Shown: positions 9,163 to 20,937 of the stretch, one piece after another
Position numbering within the stretch: the stretch's first letter is position 1
Layout: each line of letters starts with the position of its first letter
Assembly: GCA_003427395.1 (NCBI GenBank)
Contig: BFEA01000824.1
Location: 155,559-192,657 of the forward strand
Length of the DNA: 37,099 nucleotides
From: Chara braunii
Lineage: Eukaryota; Streptophyta; Charophyceae; Charales; Characeae
Direction of reading: 5' to 3'
The notes under the pieces: model-generated
Databases searched by the model: none
Told to the model about the DNA's origin: nothing
The model's input: only the letters and a program-made list of their open reading frames with translations
Made by a program: the position numbers and the translations under genes

Positions 9163-10522
9163 GGATTCTACTTGCTGGTGAGAGTTGACTTATCCACCCT
9201 AACCCTAACCTAAGTGGTTAGGGCTGACCACTTAGGGTTAGGGTTGGTCTGAAGTGGGAAGTGAGGCAGCGTGGATTAGGGAAGCTGCCCCCACCTGGTT
9301 AGGTCGTGTTGGGTCGACACTGAACCTGACCAGGTTGATTGAGAGTGAGCTTGTGGTGGCGAGACACATCAAGAGGACTTCATGCGACAATGTGAGAGAG
9401 GCGACAGTGAGAGGCACTCGTACCTGGATTCTGATCTAAGGAAGACACTTGGTGACTTAAGGACCTCCCTCAAGTAGGCGATCTTGAGGGAGGTAGCCAT
9501 TCTGCATCTACGGACTGCAAGTTGCTACTTTGTTCTTCAGCATCGGGAGGGGATTCGGCGTTGCACTTTGGTGTTGGCGTCAGACCCTTCTACATGGTAG
9601 GACATTAGTGTAGAGGTAGCGAATAGGGTTAGGAGGACCATATGAGGAAGGGGAGTGAGTTATGCTTCATCTCAGAGTCCGGGCCACTCAGGTAAGTGTC
9701 GTGCACCTAAGGGTTGCCCATGTGTGCGTGCATGGTATTGTTTGTTATGTTGGGGTACTTCTGAATCTCTTTCCTACTCCTCTGAAGTCTTGGTTGTGTG
9801 CACTGGTGTGCAAACTCTTTACTAACCTGATGGATGTAGAGATGAAGTATCTTGCTTGGAATGCCATATCTTTCTATAGTGCTTTGTCTTTTCATTCTGA
9901 ATGGATGTAGTCTGTAGGTTCTCTCTTGAATTTGAAATTCATTTTTCAGTACGGTAGAGGCAGAAAGTAGGACCTTGTGGTACCCTTCTTACTTGAGACT
10001 TGGTCGCAACCTACGTGGGACCCATAGGGATTCAGTGGGACCAGCCCCAAACAAGAAGGGGCCCTTGGACTCAAATTTGTTGACGCAGTGTCGCTCTCCT
10101 TTCTGTCTGGAATTCGTTGCTTTTTTTTTTTTAGAGCATTCGTTGTCGAGGGGATCTCGACTGAGATGTTTTGCGGACTGATGACGCACAATCCGATGTG
10201 TGACCTGCACCTTATACACCACTCAATTCTCCATTGTTGTATGTTGTCATTGGTAGTCTGATTTGCTGTAGTTTGACGGTGCCGATCGGATTAGGCTCGA
10301 GGGGATCTCGTACTTGGTCTAACCGGACTAAAACGGGAAGTCAGACCTCTCTTCTGAATCATCTTATTTTATTTTTGTTGGTTTCTCTCTAGTCCAAATA
10401 TTTTGCCGCTCTAGCTAGGAGTTCTATTTTTTCTTCTTGTGCTTTCAGTTTGTTTCTTTTACTGAAATCCATTTTATGCTTGTCACGACGTGCGAACAAG
10501 AAAAAAGAGAGAGAGAGAGGTC
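9163..10522 (+). other. Leader of LTR element A
   Basis: Untranslated stretch between primer site and gag. It begins with a telomere-like inverted repeat at 9196-9245 (CCCTAACCCTAA arm, then CCACTTAGGGTTAGGG arm). The rest shows no frame I recognise. A T-run at 10121-10132 and a GA run at 10505-10520 precede the gag start. Confidence 0.6.
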
Positions 10523-11595
10523 ATGGCAATCGAAGGATCTAGTAGTTCCAGCATGGCACCAGCCAAGCTTTCTGATATTCGAAAGACTCGACTGGATGCA
10601 GTGGATGACGAGGATAAACCGCTGTACCAGGCCCTCTATCAGAAGGAAATGGCCAAGGAGGAGAAGGAGGAAGAGGCTAAGGGGAAAACAACCAAGGGGA
10701 AACACAACCGCTGAAGATCTTGAGACCATTTTCAAAACAGTCTCAACCATGCCTGATGTAAATGTTAAGAAAGATCTGGTCAAGTACGTACGTGCCCTCG
10801 TAGATTACCATTTGCTGAGCGAGCTTCCGAGTATAAAGTCCCAACTACTCGACGAAATGAGTCGGATGCGTACTCAGATGGCAGATATGGCCAAGGAGCA
10901 TCACGATCCGATCGAACAAATGGCAATCATGCATCAGACCCATATCTCAAGCTCTCTTCCCCTACCTCTTGTTGCTAACTGTTCTACCTTTGCACCTCTC
11001 CATCCTTCTTCTTATTCTTATTCTTCTTCGTTGAGTTTGGTGGCAAATCATTCGGGATCTGCAACAGGTGAAGATTCCATTGCCGCTACAAGCGACAACG
11101 CAGGAAATTTTGTAATTGCTGCAGCCCTGAGATCGGACTGAGCAATGGCTGGTCCCAGCTATAGCAGTCCGCACATGAACAGAAAGGCAGTGATGATACT
11201 GTCCAGATATGATGGCAAGGAAGATGTCGAGTCCTAGATCAGCTCCATGAGAGCTTCCTTTGAGGTACAGGGCACTCAGAGAGTGAACCAGTCCTTGATC
11301 CTAGGTGCGAACGTCGAGGCTGCCGTAAGGGGCTTGCTAGAAGTCCAAGCTATGCTAGTTGGGTATCCAAAGATCGATCTAACGGAGTGACTTAAAGTCA
11401 CCCCGGCTGCCGCTCTCGAAGAGATACTAGTTGCGAAGTACGAGGACCCACATGCTGCAACTAGAGTAAGGATCCAACTCGACAAACTTAAGCGCAGCAA
11501 GTGGCAAGGCACCGTGTACAAATTGCAGCTGCATGTTAACAAACTCTTTGCGACACCAGGATTGGAACCGACAACGCAATCGTGCTTGGATGTTG
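10523..11595 (+). pseudogene. Broken gag of LTR element A
   Basis: ATG at 10523 opens MAIEGSSSSSMAPAKL, then an acidic/lysine-rich stretch (EKEEEAKGK). The frame is lost near 10690 and continues in another frame as EDLETIFKTVSTMPDVN and a coiled-coil-like EMSRMRTQMADM segment. Further on come capsid-like motifs: SRYDGKEDVES, LILGANVEAAVRGLL and KLKRSKWQGTVYKLQLHV. In-frame stops lie at 11139, 11235 and 11388. The last two stand where a Trp would be expected (VES-W-I, LTE-W-L), so simple G-to-A change explains them. The frame ends where the TIR element begins at 11596; no zinc knuckle or pol follows. Position after LTR and primer site supports gag; family (Ty3 or Ty1) is not certain, more likely Ty3/gypsy. 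Confidence 0.68.
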
Positions 11596-12753
11596 TTAAA
11601 CCACCAGTACTTGGCCCAGCTATTGATGCCGAGCCTAAATATGCCCCGCGCGCCAAGCTTTGCCGAGCCTGGAAGGGGCGGGAACCGGTAGGGGGCATTT
11701 TGTGGTTGGCACAGGTACCGCCCCTTGTGCTGGACCTGCAACCAGCAGCTGGTACGAAACGGGGTAGTTGTTTTCACTCGTACATTAGCCCACGCCGGTC
11801 ACAAGTGAGAAACGGCCAACTAACTTCTGCCAAAAAGAAAAAAAACAACTAAAAAAGGCAAGAAGGGTGCTCTCAGCTCTGTCAGAGGCCCGCCTCTCAC
11901 GGCGGGCAGAAGGAAGAGCTTTTCTGATGTGCTCCCCGTGAAGACAAAAAATATGGCGGAAAAAATAAAAAAATAAAAAATGGCGGTGTACCTCTTTCCA
12001 CGTTCCAGCAGATGATTCAGTCTCCCCACATGTATCTTTCCATGTTGTAGGGGAGGATTCAGTCTAAAAAGTAAACCAAAAGACAAAAAACATGGAAATG
12101 TATCTCTCCATGTTATAGGGGTCGATTCAGTCTTATTATGCACAAGTCGGACCAATTCTTCTTCCAGAGACAAAGGAAAAAAAAGACTGAAAAGGGCAAA
12201 AAGGATTCAAAGCGCCCTCAGCGCTGTCAGAGGCCCACCTCCCACGGCGGGCAGAAGGAAGAGCTCTGTGGCAACTCTCGAAACATGAAGGCATGAGACC
12301 AAATCCTCCTATGGAACATGGAAAGATACATTTTCGGTTTTTTAGCAGTCCTGTAGTAGTGTAGAGAGACCCAACCGAGCTGGCCCTTCGTCTGCCCGCC
12401 TGCCCGCCGTGAGAGGCGGCGCTCTGGCAACACTCAAGGGCGTTATCTCACTCCGTTTGGCTGCCAAGTGGCGGGTATGACTTTGTTTTTTTTTTTCTTC
12501 TTTTTTTTTTCCTGCACTTGTCTCGTTTTCATTTGTTTTCTTTTTTTTTTTATGGCCTATACTGCGTCTGTGCATTGTTTCCACACGCACGGTATAAACC
12601 AAGGGGACAGACTGCAGTCCATTTGTGATTTTCCTTGGGCCCAATGACTTCTTCCTCAATAGCACTACCGGGCCTTCCCCGAAGCCCGGAAAACCCGTAG
12701 CGTTAACGCTAAGGGGCCACGGCCGATGTATGGGCCAAGTACTGGTGGTTTAA
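11596..12753. mobile_element. Non-autonomous TIR/foldback DNA element
   Basis: Perfect 23-bp inverted ends: TTAA then ACCACCAGTACTTGGCCCA at 11596-11618, and its reverse complement at 12731-12753. Similarity continues loosely inward (GCCCC.., CCGGG blocks). The palindromic outer TTAA or the inner TA could be the target duplication, so superfamily (piggyBac-like or Tc1/mariner-like) is open. Inside are further direct and inverted copies. The block gtcagaggcccgcctctcac recurs near 11880 and 12225 and in reverse near 12395-12430. The tgtatctttccatgtt block recurs near 12031 and 12095 and in reverse near 12305-12330. No transposase is encoded. It sits at the point where gag A ends. Confidence 0.7.
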
Positions 12754-12988
12754 AGGTACGGTTCCCACCAATTTCACCAATCGCCTAGGTAGGGATTTTT
12801 TTTGTAGGTGAGAAGTCACAGCTCAGACTCGCAGAGGTGGTAGGATGGGAGTCTTGTGGAGGCCCAATTGCCCATCGTCAGCGATGGCTCAGCATGGCGA
12901 GGCGCTGGCGGACAGAGAGGAGTGGGTTGGCTGCGAGGCGCTGGCAGGCGGCGGGGGGCTGGCTGACGGTGGGGAGCTGCGTGGTCAG
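12754..12988. other. GC-rich spacer
   Basis: No gene or named repeat. Rich in short ctggcg/gctggc words, like the tandem units that follow. Confidence 0.4.
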
Positions 12989-13677
12989 AGGAGCTGGCGT
13001 GGAGGACGAGTGTTGCTCGCAAGTGCGCTCTGCTGGCAGTGTGGGTGCACTTTTCCGTAGGATCATGCAGGCGTTGCGGGTGGGAGCATGGGCAAGGTCA
13101 GTGGGAGTGGGTCGTTGCGGTTGGCAGAGTGCGGACGTATCACCGGTGGGGTAAGCGTCAACGGCTAACGGAGTGGTTGCGAGCTTCAGGAGGAGCTAGC
13201 AGCCGCTGCTGGTGGTTGAGCGGTCGCTGCTGGGGGTGCGCAGGTGTGATGCTGGCTGGTAAGCAGACACACTCTATTTGGCCATGCCGCCACGTCAGCA
13301 CTGACCAGGCGGCGGCGAGGGCTTCTTTTGCTAGGAGCTGATGTGGAGGACGAGTGTTGCTCGCAAGTGCGCTCTGCTGGTAGTGTGGGCGCACGTTTCC
13401 GTAGGATCATGTGGGCGCTGCGGGTGGGAGCGTGGGCAAGGTCAGTGGGAGTGGGCTGTTGTGGTTGGCAGAGTGCGGCCGTATCACAGGTGGGGTAAGC
13501 GTCAACGGCTAGCGGAGTGGTTGCGGGCTTCTGGAGGAGCTAGTGCCCGTTGCTGGTGGTTGAGCGGTCGCTGCTGGGGGTGCGCAGGTGCGATGCTGGC
13601 TGGTAACCAGACACACTCTTTCTGGCCATGCCGCCACATCAGCACTGACCAGGCAGCGGCGAGGGCTTCTTTTGCTG
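12989..13677. repeat. Tandem duplication, 344-bp unit x2
   Basis: Unit 1 is about 12989-13332 and unit 2 about 13333-13677. The anchor ggaggacgagtgttgctcgc occurs at 13001 and 13345, giving a 344-bp period. Copies differ by scattered substitutions. Long GC-rich frames in several phases across the units change phase between copies and are not supported as genes. Confidence 0.9.
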
Positions 13678-14763
13678 GGTAGAGCGTTGATTGATCTCAC
13701 GATAAGACTTGCAGGGGACTAAATGGCGAGAGGGGAGGGAATAACAGCACAACTTGGTGCTCTTCTGTCTTTTGAAAGCACATGGTGCCATCTCGCTGCT
13801 TCGTGCTTTACACGGGCGATGCTGCAGGCTAGCATGCCGTGTGCAGAGAAACTTGATTAAGGAAAAAAAAGTCAGGCTTCTTGAGGTTCGCTCTAGCTCT
13901 TTTGCTTGCAGGTTCTAGTGGAGGGAGGTCGGCTGCCGGGAGTGGAGAAGATCTTAGTGATATCACGGGGAGTGGGAGGAGGATTGACAGAAGTCACCGA
14001 GTGCGGAGTCGTCAGATGGGGTGCTGGCCCGTCTGCTTCGACTCGTGGAATCCCATCATCTGCTCATCATTTGTGTTCACACCGGTGTCTACATTAGAGA
14101 TTGTCTTCATTAGCATCTTCTTCGTCATCATTTTTGACGGCGTAAGAATAATAGTAGCATTATATCATCATCACAGGTCGTTCTCATCACTCGCATTATC
14201 ATCATCATCTTCGTTATAATCGAGGTGCGTGAGTATAGGAAGAGTGGAGGGGTAGTTTCTCGTCCATGATCCTCTCTCTTCCTTTCCTTTTTCTATCTCT
14301 ATTCTGCTCTCGTCTTGTACCCTTCACCTTCTCCTCTCTGATCATTTCTCCCTTCCTTGCTGCATTGTTTTCTTTATCCTCACCTGCTTGCCTTTTGGTT
14401 TGTTGGAGACCTACGTGCTGCTTAGTGGTGAGTGGTGCTGGCCGCGTGGCAAAATGCTGGGCGCTGCCTGTGTGGACGGCTGTTGGGCGCTGCCTGTGTG
14501 GACGGCTGTTGGGCGCTGCCTGCGTGGCAGGTTGCTGGCCGCTGGCTGTGTGGCAGGATGCTAGGTGCCAGTTGCTTAGCGCGGGGGGGAAAGGATGGGG
14601 CATAAAAGAGGAAGGGGGTACTGAAGGGGGACAAAGGGAGGGAAGGTGGGGGCATTGGGAGGTAAGGAAATAGGGTTAGAGGGGGGGGAGGAAGGTGGAG
14701 GAACGTCTCACGCGTTTCTGGTTTTCTTTGCCCACGAATCTGTTTTTTCAATACTATGCTTAA
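13678..14763. other. Non-coding region with a 26-bp minisatellite
   Basis: No gene recognised. It contains (CAT)/(ATC) runs near 14140-14220, a C/T-rich tract near 14265-14400 and a 26-bp tandem unit (tgggcgctgcctgtgtggac then ggctgt) repeated about 2.5 times at 14458-14530 with more diverged copies after it. The last four bases, TTAA at 14760-14763, form the left target duplication of the LTR at 14764. Confidence 0.55.
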
Positions 14764-15773
14764 TGTGAGGATTGAGCCCTCAAGTAGGGGCCTTGCCATG
14801 ATGTACATGTTCTGCGGGCCAGCAAATCAACAAGAGCCCTCTCTGCCAACATTTCACGAAGTTGGGGTCTATACAGTTGCAGCACGCCAGTTGGTTGGAG
14901 TGCACCGAGTCTCGGATTTCAGCAAATGCTGAAATGCCCAGGGCCTCTGAGTTAGTTAGGCCCTGGGCACTTGAACGTGGGGCAGACAATGCATGCTGGG
15001 TAGAGAGGCCGAAAATGCCNAANGGAAATCGGCCCACTATCTGAATNTGGCCGCAGGCCTTGATGAAAGAGGCGCAACTGTATTGCTCCNGGGCCCAACT
15101 GTATCGGGGAGGCTTCAGCCTCTGGGTCCCGGTCACAGGCTGAAGGAAGGCCGCCCACACGCTGCACTGGCATATAGGCAAGCAGGGCNAGTGGGCAAAA
15201 ACCTTGGCCAATGCAGGCATTGNCGGCACGCTGCGCAAGTGCACNTGTGCTGCGCGGTGTAAAGNTGCGTTGTGCNCAAGCAGGCAGGCCAGCNCTAATG
15301 CGGNGGAGCGCTGCCTGGGCGCAGGGTGCTGGCGGCCATAGCCGGGCTGCTGGCAGGCNCAGGGGAGGTGAGGGCGAAGGTGGTACTTCGGAGGTGAAGG
15401 GCGCTGTGTGGGTACAAGGGAGAGTGTGGGTGAAGAGGACACGTACCTGGTGAAGGTGGAGGTCGGCATTGGTGTTGACATCATCACTCGCTGGTAGTCA
15501 AGTTGTCTGGTTGCTGTTCATTGCTGTAGTTGTAGGATAGGCTGTAGAGTAGATAGGGCGCCTGGCGCCATTCACAAGAGAGAGCTACATTTGGGTTATG
15601 TTGTTGATGTTGCCCTGTTGGGCATGGACATTGACTCACGATTCTTCTGTATCATTCTCAATTGGATGGTTACTCGGTTCCATGTGCTATCTGCTTTGGC
15701 TTTGACTACTTGGACTTCAGTGTGATTTTGCATTCTGGATTTCTGTGCTTCGTCCATACTCATGTTCCTTGCA
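14764..15773 (+). repeat. LTR family B, copy 1 (solo-like)
   Basis: Starts TGTGAGG, ends CCTTGCA, 1010 bp. It matches 29472-30523 except that 42 bp are missing after 14813. It is flanked on both sides by TTAA (14760-14763 and 15774-15777), so by structure it is a complete solo LTR. No primer-binding site follows. Twelve ambiguous bases lie between 15020 and 15359. The LTR itself carries strong hairpins, e.g. ATTTCAGCA/TGCTGAAAT near 14918 and GCCCAGGGCC/GGCCCTGGGC near 14937-14969. Confidence 0.88.
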
Positions 15774-17327
15774 TTAATGTGATTCTTATCAATTTTATTC
15801 TGATTTAGTTGTCTTTTTCTATTTGATTATTAGTCACTTATATGTCTCAACTATATTCTCGTTTCTATTTAGCCACACATCACTAATTTACATACTAATT
15901 CCAATATCATCGAACTTATCGTAACTATCATCTTCAATAAAATCCTAACTAAAATCCTGATATTTACCCGATATATTCCCAATCACCCGTACCTCAAACA
16001 TTGGTTCTTCACGATAAACTAATTTGAATGGTATTTTTCTTAATACATGAAAATTTATAATTAATCAATTACTAATTAATTAATTGTTCATCTTTTTAAT
16101 CTGTATTCAGGCGGTTCACATCTGATTCTGTCATGGAACTCCACAGCATTTCCCATTATTTCTATTCGTAATTGTTATTTTAAAAAGAAAATCTGGTCTC
16201 TATACTTCTCGTGTAATCATTTCAATCAGTAATTTTGGTTTTCTCCCTTTAGTCTTTGAATTATTTTTCTAAATGGGTAGGTTGGTTGGAAGGGGGGGTG
16301 AGCTCTGCTCTGTAGGGGCTGCACAAGGTGGGTAGTGATGCCCTGAAGGGGGTATGAGTAGATTCGTGGGGAATACTCTATTTTGTGGCTGAGGGGAGAT
16401 TTCAAACCTCGGGGGGGGCAAATTAAGGTAAGGGGCAAGCAGAGGCATTTTTTGGGTGGGAACCGAATGCCTCTGGGGGATTGGGGAGGGTGTGGGGTTG
16501 TTCTCAGCTGGGCCGATAAGGAACGTCTATGATAAGGATATTCGTTTTTCGGTGGAGGCAGCGACGAGACAAGGAGAAAGGGGAGGGTGGGGGAGGATTT
16601 TTCGTGCTCAATTGTGATATTCATGGGAAAAAATAAATTAATCAATCATGTTATATCCTGTTTTTCTAGTGTTCTGAAATCTTTGAGGCATTTGGCCTTC
16701 TTCCTAATTCAGGATATAGGATTTAAGAGATGGTCGAATCCGGGCTGATATCTACGTACTTGCTTTGTTTTGTGCCCCTGGTATGCCAATGCCAGAACGA
16801 CGTTGGTCGGAGTTGGGGTGTTGCCCTGTAACCTGCAAATGACAGGAGTGTGAGGGCTTATAGAGAGATCTGGGGATTAGTCGAGGGAGGAAGACAATCC
16901 AGTGGTGAACTGGGGGGTGCTACCAGGACAACCTATGGGTCCAGGTTTAATCTAGGTGGCGAGAACAGGATAGCTATGGTTGATGTTGGCTAGGATGGCA
17001 TTGTCTTTGAGATGTAATGTCCTAGCCCAAGAAGGGTTAGGGGTTGTTCTAGGATTAGAAGGTCAAATTTGTTGATAGACTTCTAAAACTTTTTTCACAT
17101 ACCACTCACCATCATCATTAGCATCATCATCATTAGTATCATTATCTCACATTTCTCATACAATCATTAGAAGTTTATCATCATCATCATCATTATCACC
17201 ATAATCATCATCATATGAGGGACGTTGAGCCCGGTTCTCAACTTGTTCGGTTCGGTCTCTTCGGGTAGACTGTGAGGACCCCGGCCTCAATCTTTTTATT
17301 GGTAATATCAGCCTTGGGCACAAGGCC

Positions 17328-17363
<36 letters not shown>

Positions 17364-20337
17364 TTTTTTTGGTAACACTGACCGGTTTTCCTTGATAAAG
17401 GGTGTAGTCAAAAAAGGGATTTTTTTGGTAACACAGCAAGCAGCAAAAAGACCTTTGTTCGCGGTGTCGCACTTTTTCCAGTCAGGCCACATTGGACGAC
17501 CAGAAAGCCAACAGGTTGTCACGCAGAATTTTGATGTTTGTTTGCAGTAAATAATTGGATAAATTAAATAAAGCAAATCCCTTCTTGTTGTGTGCTTTCG
17601 GCTTCGTGCGAGACCCTTTAATTGCAGTCTTCGCCATTCCCAGGTCTTAGGAATCTTTTATTTTTATTCAGAACAGCAAAGATCATGCAAATAATAATAA
17701 TGAGATTCTGGTGTGCCATGCATGTGTCCATTTTGCCAATTTACTAATTTTGAGAATTGTGACAAGATCAACAGAGAACATAATTATTGAGCAATGCCAA
17801 ACAGAACGAACCAAAACTAACTGACTCAAGGCAAAAACAAGATCGATGATCATGTGAGAGAAGAGGAGAGCTTTTTATCGCATCAAGGTCACAAACGAAC
17901 AGACAAATCATAGAACCATTGTCATTGTGTAGTCAACTTTCTCTCCTCTCTGAAGATCATGCCATACTTAGAGATCAGACAATGGTTAGTATGTTGTTCA
18001 GCGATCCTTGAGCGATTCCACATTGTGTTGACCTGTACTTGAAAGGTCTGTTGTGGCCAGTATTTGATGACTATGCTAAAGTCATGAGTTTGCTTTGCTC
18101 GAGATATCTGTCATGCTCAAGAAGATCTTGAGTCCGTTGTCCTCAAAATACTTACTGATTTTGAGACTACTTACTCATCACATGCTCGATCTTGCTGAAT
18201 ACAATGTTCGATTTTGCTGAATACTAATGACACTCACTGTGTTGTCCTTGCTTTCACCAAGAGAGCCCGCTATGACCAGCACTATTGTTGTTGTTATCAA
18301 GATTGCCTGTTGTAACCAGCATCGTTGCTGCTACCACCAGTGTCGAGCGCATCGGCTCCCGCCTTTTTACAAAGCGCGGGAGCCCTCCTGGCCATGTCAC
18401 GCAAGAGTAAAACAAAACGAAAACAGAGACAACTCAGAAACGACGCAGAATAATCCCGCGAGCCGCCGAGACGGTCGCGGTTGCGTCGTTCCGTCTTCGC
18501 TCTACCCGGGTGCACCAGCTATACATCACGCGGTCCCCTGCGACATGATAGGTTCTCGCGGGGCATAAGCTTTCCTTCCCTAAGGGGCTGTCACCACCCC
18601 TAGGGGCGTATCCCTACCGAACTACTGACCCACGTGCGAAAGTTTTTAGATGACATTGCAGAGGTAGGTCAGCCGAGGGCGTTTGCTCGTACGCTGTAGT
18701 ATAGATACGCTTGGTTAACGCCAAGTGGACCTGAGCGTCGCCCGTCCCTTAGGGCGCTGATCTCCTAAGTACGAAGTGGATGCTGGTCGACTAGAACGGC
18801 CTCAACCAAGCGTGAAACCCAACATTAATCCTAGTCTCTTTTTAACATACAATAAAAAAAAAGTTGTAACGACCATACATACTTACATCAAAAGGAATCG
18901 ACCGTAGTCGATAGGAACATATCCAATCTGAAATGATAACTGAGAGAATCCAAATCTTCATTTGATACATCCAATATCGCAAGATAAAAAAACAATCTGA
19001 CCGCCTCAGGTCGAACTCCACAAAACAATCCTACAACCGCCAACGAGGGGTTGGTTTTTTAACGATAACATAGATGTCGCCGACAAGGTAATCAACTGCC
19101 TTAGTTTTAACTTGATGAGACGCGTTGCCAAAGACATTCATTCCCTCCTATCGCCGATCTAAGCTTGGACACGCACACACCTTTCTTCATACGTTTCTCA
19201 ATTTGTCTTGGATGACGGGCTGTCTTACGGATGATTCTTGATCAGGGGCATAGCTTGAGGTGTTGCATGCCCCTCCCTCTAAGAAGTGGTTGGGGGTATT
19301 CCTCCTCCTCGTCCGAGCACAAGACTCAGATCTTAGAAGTCGGGCCGTCTCCAACGAATCGACAAATACCCCCCCGTAGAACGGTCCACTCTGGGTCGAT
19401 AGCAGGGTCGGCTCCTGAAGCAACGAATCCCCGCGCCAGATGCTTCCTAGAGATAGAAGATGTGTCCACTACATGTAGCTTTCATGTATTTTTTATTTCT
19501 TCTGAGTTTTAGGGTAACTTGGACGAAAAGAAATCAGAGAAGATAGAGAATAAGAGTTATTTGGACATGTATAGGTAGATAAGGTCGTTCGGGATAGAAA
19601 AGGTTTTTCCTTGGGAGAAGACTAAGTCCGTTTGACCTTATTCAGCTTAATTTCAATCGGATTCATTCTACGACACACGCTGAATAATCTTTTTCAAAAC
19701 AACAAGTCTTTTTGACAAGCAGGCAGGTAAGAGGTAGATAGAAGACAATTTTTTCATCTTCCCGAATAGGCATAATCAATCTCCTTTGCAAGCATCCTTC
19801 TACCTACCTGCACAACATGCAAAGACAACAAGTTCAAGAAAAACCAGTGCAATCCCATACTCAAGTCAGACCTCACCATTCACATGCAAACACACATTTC
19901 AATGAACATTCGATTGAACAGGGTCAAACAAAGTGTGGGTTCACACAGGTGGGAAAGGAAGTCTGAGTCATTCAACTGACCTTGAGTGAAGTTGAACTGC
20001 ACACTCAAGAAAACCGTATAGAATTACGCTCTCTTGACGAGAAGGCCGTCGCACCCAGTCGTCAGCAAAGTGATCGACACCACTTCCTTGTGACGACCGC
20101 CTGCCAGAATACCCTCTCAACACACAATCACCTTCCAATAATCTGGCGGTGTTTTCTCGTTACCGCTACTTGGCTCCAAACCACAGCGTCTCCGCGTCGT
20201 CACGCTTACGCCACTTCAAAAGGCAACACCGCTTTGACGCACCTTTTGTGTGCCAACGCCCCACCTCCACTTAGTGCAAATATACTGTCGTTACTGCCGT
20301 AAACAGTGTCGTTTTCGACAAAAACCCAGCAGCTTTC
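15774..20337. other. Non-coding flank, copy 1
   Basis: The first half is AT-rich (15774-16250), then comes a G-rich stretch (16270-16600). (ATC)n runs lie at 17105-17215, a poly-A of about 28 nt at 17333-17360, and a GC-richer block at 18340-18840 with small inverted repeats (GGCTCCCGC/GCGGGAGCC near 18352-18382; CGCCC/GGGCG near 18737-18755). I see no credible gene: frames are short and the composition is non-coding. The sequence just before the poly-A (ending ggcctggtt) could be a LINE 3' end. Confidence 0.6.
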
Positions 20338-20557
20338 GCACTACCGCCGGAAAAACCAGAACCGCCGCCACAAAAATCCGGCAGTGCTTCCGCACCACCG
20401 TCGAAAAAAAAACAGAACCGCCGCCGCAAAAATTCGGCAGCGCCGCACCACCGTCGAAAAAACCATAACCGCCGCCGCATAAATCCGGCAGCGCTTCCTC
20501 ACCACCGTCGAAAAAAACAGAACCGCCGCCGCAAAAATTCGGCAGCGCTTCCTCACC
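20338..20557. repeat. 54-bp minisatellite, about 4 units
   Basis: Repeated accgccgccgcaaaaattcgg-type modules alternating with caccaccgtcgaaaaaa, period about 54 bp with small length changes. The Arg/Phe-rich or Ala-rich frames on the minus strand come from the repeat. Confidence 0.88.
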
Positions 20558-20937
20558 TTTTAAACCCGGAGTCGCCGCCGGCCTCCGCTGTTAAATTTTG
20601 GCAGCACTTCCCCACTATAGTGGAAAATAGCTGGCCAAAATTAGTAAAATTTGGGCCCCAGGCACAAATTTCACAGCGCCGTCTTGCCGTAGTTCCGCAG
20701 CGCCCTTGGGTCAGCCCCGTGGAACCAGCATCAGCCAGAGGAGAGGGGAGCAGAGTGCTCCTTGCCTTGGCTATGGCTGTCCACCTCGCGCTCCTCTGCA
20801 GATCTCCAGCCTCTCCTCAAGTTGCCTCAGGCAGCACCTCCAGCAGCCAGCAACACTCAAGTGTGCTCGTCACACACTGGCATCACGAGTGCATTGTGTG
20901 GCAGCTGGGGGGCAGCTGCCTGTGTTATAGTGGTTGA
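20558..20937. other. Spacer before hairpin array
   Basis: No gene seen. Rich in cagcagc/ctcctc words; a few weak inverted repeats. Confidence 0.4.

Noticed and set aside
12816-13700. Several 60-110-codon GC-rich frames on both strands
   Set aside because: They overlap each other, follow the tandem repeat, and show no family motif.
16731-16745. tRNA gene by B-box-like ggtcgaatcc
   Set aside because: One T short of the consensus, with no A box or pairing acceptor stem upstream.
18340-18840. Structured ncRNA gene in a GC-richer block
   Set aside because: Only short hairpins and no family signature (no tRNA, 7SL, snRNA or snoRNA motif).
20250-20556. Arg/Phe-rich and Ala-rich frames over the minisatellite
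   Set aside because: Produced by the 54-bp unit; they change frame with unit length.
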